Shown: positions 57,150 to 64,000 of the stretch, in pieces
Position numbering within the stretch: the stretch's first letter is position 1
Layout: the number at the start of each line of letters is the position of its first letter
From: Melampsora larici-populina 98AG31
Lineage: Eukaryota; Basidiomycota; Pucciniomycetes; Pucciniales; Melampsoraceae
DNA length: 64,000 nucleotides
Assembly: GCF_000204055.1 (NCBI RefSeq)
Contig: NW_006768770.1
Location: 784,195 to 848,194 of the forward strand
Direction of reading: 5' to 3'
The notes under the pieces: generated by a model
What the model saw: the letters and a program-made list of their open reading frames with translations, nothing else
What the model was told of the DNA's origin: nothing
The model's database searches: none
Position numbers and translations under genes: made by a program

Positions 57150-57539
57150 ATGTGGAGACAAATCAAACCGAAGAAAACACCAGAAGTCTCGACGTCACAA
57201 AGAATGATTCAAGCCATCAGGAAAGCAGAAGAGGAGAAAAGGGAGAAAGCAAGAATAGAATTAGAACAAGCGGAGAAGAGAAGGAAAAGAGCTGAATCAA
57301 GAGGCCCGAGAATTCTAGCGGCATCAACGTCAAGAGGACCAACCCTAGACCAACACAGTCTAGAACCTCCTATCCAACAAACGGAAGAAGACCGGAGAGA
57401 AGACGTCACTGGCAACCAGCCCCAGAGGATTGAACAGCCGGCTCACCTCGAAATCTCAGACGATTCGGAAGGAGACGCTAGAGAGGAACAATCAGAATCA
57501 AACGATTCCGAGACAGAAGAGGACACCTCGGAGAAATAA
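57150..57539 (+). CDS. YR-retrotransposon ORF, charged low-complexity protein
   Basis: 129 codons, rich in Glu, Arg, Lys and Ser with a coiled-coil-like stretch (about residues 22-50). The same frame stays open after the TAA at 57537-57539 up to about 57740 with Lys/Glu-rich sequence, so the true ORF may be longer. There is no known domain. It is probably part of the structural (gag-like) region. Confidence 0.4.
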   Translation: MWRQIKPKKTPEVSTSQRMIQAIRKAEEEKREKARIELEQAEKRRKRAESRGPRILAASTSRGPTLDQHSLEPPIQQTEEDRREDVTGNQPQRIEQPAHLEISDDSEGDAREEQSESNDSETEEDTSEK

Positions 57540-57744
57540 GGAGAAAGACAGAAGAAGAAGAAAAAGGAACTTACGAAGAAGGGTAAAGAAAGGAAATTGT
57601 CAAGCTCGGAATCTTCAGCCAAAAAAGAGAGGGAGGAGAAGAAAGAAAGGAGGAAACTGTATGGATCCCTAATCGAGAGAGACCAAAGTAAGCATCAATT
57701 TCTGATAGTAAACAAGGAGGCAGACACGGAACACACGTTGTAGA

Positions 57745-58047
57745 AGCTGTTTCGACGCTCCAAGAATCCAGTGGCCTGAAGGGTTTCCTGCTCTTAACGA
57801 AAACGTAACCAGTGACAAGCTCCAGTAAGAAAAACTGTCGTAGCTCCTGGAATAGACCACTTCAACAGAAGAGCTCCAGTTCCTGAACTGTAGTAGCTAG
57901 AAGGTCTAACAGCTCCGAGTCAAATGTAGATGCAACAGCTCCTAATATCCATCAGAGATGCTAAAGCTCCATTGAACTTTCGTGACGCTAAGAGATCAGA
58001 AATTTCCTTCGTGAAACTAAAGAAATTGGCCAAGTAATAAGAAACTG
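57745..58047. other. inter-ORF region with spaced AGCTCC motifs
   Basis: Not open in any frame. AGCTCC recurs at least six times at 30-50 bp spacing between about 57815 and 57975. Confidence 0.5.
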
Positions 58048-59473
58048 ATGCCGGTAAACTTATTTACTTGTGACGCACCAGGAAACCAGCAGTTGTCAGA
58101 ACCTAAGAAACAACACAGGCCTGGCACGGCCCATCTGGAAAAATCGAGATCTTTAACGGACAGACTCGTCAACGCTATAGAATCAAATGACATACAGTCA
58201 GTGAGAAGCATCAGGATGGAGATAGACTCTTTTGAGAGAGAAGCAGAGAAGTCAAAGAAAAAAGGAGGTGAAAAAGAAAAAGAAAGATAGATCAAAGAAG
58301 CAAGAGAGAAAACGTGGGAAGAAGAATTCAAAAAAGTCCGGAAAGAAACGGAATTCCTCACCTCCCTCTTCATCGGAAGATTCATCCAGTTCCTCTTCAT
58401 CCTCACCACAATCCTCCTCTGAAGCCGACACATCCTCCAGAAATTCTTCCTCTCGCCGACAATCTGACTCAGAACATCGCCAAACTGATTCAGAAGATGA
58501 CTCTGACTCATCTGAAGAAGAAACATCAAAATCCTTCAAACCCCTAGTATTTGCAAGGAAACCTCTCTCAGGGTTTGACCTACCAGATCTACCCATCCAA
58601 TGGGAGAAAAACTTTCAACGCATGAAGTACTATGTACCCATAACCGTCTTCGACACGTCATACATCGACCTATACAAGTCCACTGGGAAGACCAAGGCAG
58701 GGAAAACCTCGTGGGACGGCCACCTTACGTCGAGGGAACAACTAGAACGTCAAATGACTTATGGTGAATTCATTCTTGCATGCGACCTCGAATATTGATA
58801 CGCGAAAGAACAATACAAATACGGAGATTATGCTAAATACGTCGAACAACATAAGGAACTGGTCAGTATGCTAGCTAGGAAGCACAAGAACTGGATGGTA
58901 GCACTCCGATACCACTTGGCGATCAGAGCGGTCACCTTCAGAGTACGAACAGACACGCCGTATGAAAAATCAAAGAAAGGAAAAAGCAAGAAAAGAAAAT
59001 CAGATGTGGTGATCTTACCTGACGGTTTACAGGAAGAAGCAGAAAGAGAAGCGAAGTGGGACGCTCAAACAGCGGGAGACCTGAAATTCAAAGGTAACCC
59101 TTACGCCCCAGGCCAGCCGAAATTTGGATTTGATTTCATGACGGGAGAAGCAAAGGAATCAACAAGCTACTCTCGACCGAAGAAGGCCCAAATGGGCGAC
59201 TCACCGGATGAAGGAGAGAAGAAAGGCAACTGGAGACAGAACAAACGGAAGAGAGCGGGTAACAGAGGGCACAGCTCCCCATACTCAAAGCCCAACCCCA
59301 GTTACCCCACCTCCAGCTACCCCAACCAACCGACCACCCAGTACCAGAAAAAGGAGAGTAACGGAGGGAAGGAATGGGTCGCGATGGGCCAACAACACGC
59401 TAACAACGTGGCGTCGGGTTCCAGTAGAGGAGGAAAGAAGGACCAAAAGGGTACAGGTGGAGCAGAACGGTAA
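58048..59473 (+). pseudogene. YR-retrotransposon gag-like protein, frameshift and TGA
   Basis: It begins at ATG 58048 (MPVNLFTCDAPGNQQ). In a Lys-rich run near 58260-58290 the reading moves to another frame, which continues with a Ser/Asp/Glu-rich stretch and then a conserved-looking block (FDLPDLPIQWEKNFQRMKYY, LTSREQLERQMTYGEF). TGA at 58796-58798 interrupts LEY / YAKEQYKYGDYAKYVEQ, same frame on both sides. The C-terminal part is Lys/Gly/Ser/Gln-rich (nucleic-acid-binding composition) and ends at 59473. There are no zinc knuckles. The family is recognised only by position. Confidence 0.6.
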
Positions 59474-59687
59474 GCGCTTGCACCATTACCAAGGAGAAGG
59501 ATTGTACTAACATTGTTTTTGACGATGGTGACACGGGGACAATCGTGTGATGGGTAATGGGAATGGGGAATTGATGGAACGGAATGGCTTGACTGGTATG
59601 ACCTAATTCATTGTAGCTGAATAGTCGTGAAAAAGATTGATTCTGAAATGAAATGAAAACAAATGCAGAAACCTAAGTGCCGTCAGA
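59474..59687. other. spacer between gag-like and RT frames
   Basis: Not open in the coding frames. It begins GTAAGC right after AACG at the end of the gag-like frame, so it could be an intron donor, but no clear joining frame was found. Confidence 0.35.
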
Positions 59688-61682
59688 GTGAACTGCAGAA
59701 CCTTCCGTGACACACCAGCACTAGAGAGAGCGAACGCAGCCCCTCCAACAACAGGAGCTGGTGAACACACACACCAGGATAATAATCCACGTAGCTCAGA
59801 TTCAGACGAGTCAGACGGGTTGTCCGAAGAATCAGAAGAGGAAGTGTCGGCGGAAATCTTGCCCCTAAACAAAAGGAAGACTTACAAAGTCAAAGTAGCC
59901 ACCACCTGGCCCTCTCCAGTAAAGTCAGACATGAACATCCCAGAATGGGAAATCTTGATGAAAGAAGCAGGTTTAGACAATGACATCCCATACATCATAG
60001 GAGGCTTCAAAGACGGTTTCGGCTTGGGTATCCCTCAACACGAGATTGAAGGGTTAAGGTGGTACACACCTGACAACCACGGATCCGCACTCTACGTAAA
60101 AGATCAGATCATCAACACGCTAGAAAAAGAAGCCAGAGCGGGCAGAATCATCGGGCCTTTCACTCACGAGCAAGTCTTCGAAAAATACGGTTTCTTCAGA
60201 ACCAATCCGATGGGGAGCTCCATCAACGGAGACGGCTCGGTCAGGATGATCAACGATCTATCCCATCCAAAAAAGAAGAAACCAAGGAGGGGTCGGAAGA
60301 AATTGACGAGACCGGAAAGAGAAGAACCAGAATTAGTCCCGTCGGTAAACTCGTTTGTAGACAAGAAGAACTACAGTACGAACTGGGACAACTTCAAAAA
60401 AGTGGCAAAGTTCTTCAAGTCAAACCCAGGAATTTGGCTGATGGCTCTATTCGACTGGGAGAAGGCTTACCGCCAACTCCTTACACACCCATCGCAGAGA
60501 CGATACTTATGCATCAAAGACTTCAAAGGCCGCATATGGATCGACCTAGCGGTCGGTTTCGGGGGTGTCGCAAGTTGTGGGGTATTTGGAGCACCGGCGG
60601 AAACCTGGAAAACGATAATGATCAAAATGTTACGCATCCCCATGATTTTCAGATGGGTCGATGATAACTTGATATTCAAACGACCGGGGGACACAGTAAC
60701 ACTGGAAGAAGTGACCCACCTATCCAACGGTCTTGGAGTAAAAACGAACCGAGCAAAGAACCATGATTTCTCGATCGAACAAAAATTCCTCGGATTTATC
60801 TGGAATGGCGAAGACCATACCGTCAGACTCCCACAAGAGAAGTTATCAGAGCGACTGTCACAAGTGAAAGAGTACTTACTAACAACGAACCAATGGAAAT
60901 TCAACCAAGTGGAACGATTCGTAGGTAGACTAAGTCACACAGTATGCATAGTGCCACACATGGCAGCGTTCCTCTGCTCCATTTATAGGTGGCTCAAGAC
61001 CTGGCACAACCTGGACGCAAAACAATACGCCCCAGAAGATGTGTTAGAGGACCTGACAGAATGGAAGATCTGTCTCGAAACGTTCGAAGCATGTAGATTA
61101 GTTACAGACCCAACCCCAGAGGAAGTGGGATGGGTAGGTGACGCTTCGTCCAACTTCGGGTGAGTGGATAGAAGACAAATCACTTAATCATTGAAACTCA
61201 CGTAGCTCTGTAAACCTAGAATCGGGGTCTTGATAGGAGCCCACTGGGCGTGTTTCGAATGGGATGAAGAATGGTTGACCAAGGGTCTCACGAAAGGAAA
61301 ACGAAACATCGCGTGGGCGGAAACGGTAACCATCCGCCTCGGCCTGTTAGTACTAGAAAAAGTGATACCCATCAGGGGCAGAACCTTCTGGGTGGAAACA
61401 GACAACACCACTACAGAGTACGCGATAAAAAACAGGAAGTCAAAGGATGAGCGAGTTAACAATGAATGGAAAGAAATACAAAGACTACTGACCAGACTAG
61501 GCTGTAACATAAAGCAGCGACGTGTCACATCGAAGAATAACCTAGCCGACGATCTGTCGAGGGGAATCTTCGAAGGGAGAGTGTGGAGCGACAAAGTCAC
61601 TATCGAGATCCCCCAAGATCTGAAAGACCTCCTCTCGCAGACCTCCATCCCAATCCCATCTAGTCCAGAAGTCGATGCCTAG
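59688..61682 (+). CDS. YR-retrotransposon reverse transcriptase / RNase H, one intron
   Basis: Exon 1 59688-61159, intron 61160-61219 (GTGAGT..CCTAG, 60 nt), exon 2 61220-61682. After an acidic Ser-rich start come RT blocks: GPFTHEQVF, GSVRMINDLSHP, FDWEKAYRQLLTHP, FGGVASCGVFGAP, the catalytic box FRWVDDNLIF, and FLGFIWNG. RNase H follows with VGDASSNFGIGVLI, WAETVTIRLG, ETDNTTTEYA and NLADDLSRG. The intron splits the RNase H motif, and joining restores it, so it is a real spliceosomal intron; introns are known in some DIRS elements. The last bases overlap the recombinase start (ATGCCTAG). No stops in this frame. Confidence 0.9.
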
Positions 61683-62814
61683 AAAGAAAACGGACCCGAA
61701 AACGAAACTGGAAACGGTGGAAGGCAAATCAGATGAGAGACTCCGTAAAGCGACGAAGCCGTTCGGATCCTTCAAAAGCAACGCGGCGGGAGTAGATAGC
61801 TCAAAAGTGGATGAAGTACAGAAGCACTTCCTAAGAGGAGCATGGATGGAAGGCACCTTAAAGCACTATAACTCAGCAGTCGTGAAACTCAGACGATTCG
61901 CCACCGTGAAGAAAATCGAGCCAACGAACCTGTTACCCATCTCATCTGATCTAATCTTGCAATTCGTTGTCTGGCTATCAAGGAAAGGAGAAGAATTAGC
62001 AAAGAACGACGAGTCAGTGAAATCCTCAACGATAAAAACGTACCTGGCAGGAGTCAAAGCCTGGCATATCTTCCACAATGAAGAATTCCCACACAAGGCT
62101 GAACCATTGATCAAACGCCTCATCAAGGCAACAAAGATTGTAGAGGCACGTCACAGGGAGATCGAGAAGAAGCGGCCCCCGATCCTAATCTCAGACCTAG
62201 TCCTCCTCGCCAACAAAGGAGACATGTCAAACAAACAAGACATGGTGGCAGCGATCGTAGCGTTGGTCGCATTCTGGGGTACTGCAAGACTCGGAGAGCT
62301 CGTGTCAGAAGACCCCAAGAAGTTACTTCCGACCTGGGAGGACGTAGAATGGGGGCCAGATGGATCGTATGTCAGAATAGCTTTGTTGGAAGCAAAAACT
62401 GCTAAACCAGGCGAGGTCCAGTACATACACCTACAAGACCAAAAATCCTGCCTAGACCCGGTACGAGCCCTACGAATGCTTTACGACCTGAGACCCCGTC
62501 AACCAACCGACCAAATCTTTGCCATGAACCGAGGAGAAGGAAAGGGTTTAGTCTTCAGGAAATGAGGCCTAATTGAGAGATACCGTAAGACGCTGAACAA
62601 ACACAGGCATCCGAAGAAAAAACTCCTCTACGGCCACTCCTTCCGGATCGGTGGAGCTTCACTCAGATGGAACCTTGGGGCAACAAGACAGGAGGTGAAA
62701 GAAAGTGGCCGGTGGGAATCGGATGCTTACAAAATCTATCTTAGGAAATTCGACGAAAAAGAATTGAGAGAAACGGTGAGACTGCTGAATGAACTGAAAC
62801 TTCCACCGATCTGA
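61675..62814 (+). pseudogene. tyrosine recombinase of the YR retrotransposon, one TGA
   Basis: Starts at ATG 61675, inside the end of the RT/RH frame. The N-terminal SAM-like core-binding part spans about residues 40-160 (GTLKHYNSAVVKLRRF, TIKTYLAGVKAWH). The catalytic domain has the first Arg in GTARLGELV, then HSFRIGGAS (H-x-x-R), then SGRWESDAYKIYLR with the Trp and the nucleophile Tyr. TGA at 62563-62565 (after VFRK, before GLIERYRKTL) splits it; the frame is the same on both sides up to 62814. All catalytic residues are present, so this nonsense codon is the visible defect. Confidence 0.88.
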
Positions 62815-64000
62815 CAGGAAGAGGAGAAAGAGGTACGAAATCAATAGGGAATCATACACGTAGATCATTTAGAAGATTGTTCACACATGTATTCAAACTT
62901 TAAAAAGAGATCGGGAGAAAGTTTAACAGCCAACTCTAAACAGATTACGTAATGCATTACAAAGTGGCTGCAGAACGCAAACTGAACTGTACCAGAGGAA
63001 AGATTGAGAGATCCAAAGACCTGTCTAACAGAACAGGAGGCTAAAACCGCCTGTGGGAAAGGGGTCAAAGGGAGCTGAGCGACTCATCGTGACAAATACT
63101 CACGTGAGGAGAGGTTTGGGGAGTTTCGACTTCTCAGGCTCACGGCTCATACCTCCCGCGAGTGATGGGGTTGAGAAGTCTTCTTCTCAGGCGCTGTCCT
63201 CGTCCAAAGGGTAAAAGAAGGGAGTTGGCTGGAACCAACTCCCATACCTTTCTTCTACCTTTGGGCCCCACCCCAAACCACAAAACATGTAGGATGCTGA
63301 GGCCCTTATGCAGGGTAGGTACTTCTATGTGAAAGGTAGGACAGTCCTAAGAATAAGATCAAGGGAGAAAGAACTCCCTCTTACTTATACAGACATAGTC
63401 CCTAGTATTTCCCAAATACACCTGACTTGTAAACAACCTTACGAATAATGGAAGTACTCAAGTCAACAGAATTCCCTTGCTGATTGACTTGTTTTACACA
63501 GATATCACCCAATTCTAAAATCAAGATATTTTTGGGGTCCTCTTGTTCAAGGATCTTCAAAAATATCCCCAGAAGACCAATTTTCAAAGTTCTTGTTTTC
63601 TTTTTGATTTCTGACGGTCAAGAGTGCACCAAATAAAAATCAGATTGTTTGTTGTAATTACAAATTACCCGGTCTGTGGCTTCTCGCCTCTTAATAGTTC
63701 CCACTATAGTCATTTTTATAATTAGTAGATTATCATCTCCCAGCTCTGTATAAACCTTGTTGGGTTATACGTTCTACGGCAGTGGGGATGGTCACGCATG
63801 GTTGTGGATAAGGTTGATGATTTCATAATTAGTGTTATTAGTGTTGCGTACATATCATCAAAAACCAATAAACTCCGTCTATCATGATCTCAATTTGTTG
63901 TTCTCTCATGCATTCAAGATCTGATACTCTTGATCACAGACACGTCAAGCAATACATGCACATAAGTGTTTGATTGCGTTAGCAGCAGTGACGTATTTCC
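62815..64000. other. 3' region of the YR element and downstream DNA
   Basis: 62815-63055 carries no gene. 63060-63270 is GC-rich and folds strongly: GACTTCTCA/TGAGAAGTC (about 63129-63180) and a long hairpin centred on GGGAGTTGG-CTGGAA-CCAACTCCC (63221-63244) with outer CCAAAGGGTA / TACCTTTGG. This could be the element's terminal structure. 63330-64000 shows nothing recognisable. Confidence 0.45.

Larger units (their letters stand above)
57150..62814 (+). mobile_element. tyrosine-recombinase retrotransposon (DIRS/Ngaro type), coding part
   Basis: On the plus strand, in order: a charged ORF, a gag-like ORF, reverse transcriptase with RNase H, and a tyrosine recombinase overlapping the RT/RH frame by 8 nt. 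RT plus a tyrosine recombinase in place of a DDE integrase defines the DIRS/YR order. Ends are not fixed; structured repeats lie at 56852-57001 and 63060-63270. At least two nonsense codons and one frameshift inactivate this copy. Confidence 0.88.

Noticed and set aside
1..64000. CRISPR array, bacterial operons or Shine-Dalgarno sites
   Set aside because: The window is eukaryotic: spliced genes, LTR and YR retrotransposons; no direct-repeat/spacer array seen.

Overview
The window looks like a repeat-rich nuclear segment from a basidiomycete, most likely a rust fungus (Pucciniales; Melampsora- or Puccinia-like). This rests on short GT-AG introns in almost every gene, an AT-rich background, an F-box/LRR-like protein, a Tet-like 2OG-Fe(II) oxygenase of the kind expanded in rusts, a small secreted protein, and PIF/Harbinger, Copia, Helitron and tyrosine-recombinase (DIRS/Ngaro-type) transposable elements. 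Species cannot be named from sequence alone.

Layout. 1-4.5 kb: a TIR element, a broken Harbinger transposase, a 32-bp perfect palindrome and a GC-rich repeat island. 4.5-12.7 kb: terminal exons of an unrecognised membrane-anchored protein, then eroded tandem repeats. 12.7-20.6 kb: the host-gene core, with a 12-exon GT90 glycosyltransferase (-), a 6-exon aldo-keto reductase (+) and a 7-exon FAD-dependent amine/amino-acid oxidase (-). The reductase and oxidase are convergent and could act in sequence on glycated amino acids (inference). 21.4-28 kb: a second Harbinger transposase with two nonsense codons, an 815-bp CACTA-like foldback element, an inverted pair of SINE-like repeats and a 595-aa Myb/SANT-like protein with a 21-bp minisatellite. 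29.5-30.3 kb: a 4-exon secreted protein without similarity that I recognise. 30.5-33.6 kb: a GC-rich inverted-repeat segment enclosing broken SET-methyltransferase and FCP1-phosphatase fragments. 34.4-38.7 kb: three more inverted-repeat elements, one inserted into a Ser-rich reading frame. 39.4-46.6 kb: three members of a small three-exon gene family (one 5'-truncated), an F-box-like gene, and the Tet-like oxygenase. 48-56.8 kb: a complete Copia element (GAAGA target duplication) nested in a Helitron-type PIF1 helicase. 56.85-63.3 kb: a tyrosine-recombinase retrotransposon with structured ends.

A theme joins the repeats. At eight places a conserved reading frame is broken by TGA where CGA (Arg) is expected, six of them in the context TCGA>TTGA. 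This suggests CpG-directed mutation of repeats (methylation plus deamination, or a RIP-like process). The long gene-poor stretches hold mostly decayed repeats; several hidden exons without an initiating ATG were found by reading splice phases.
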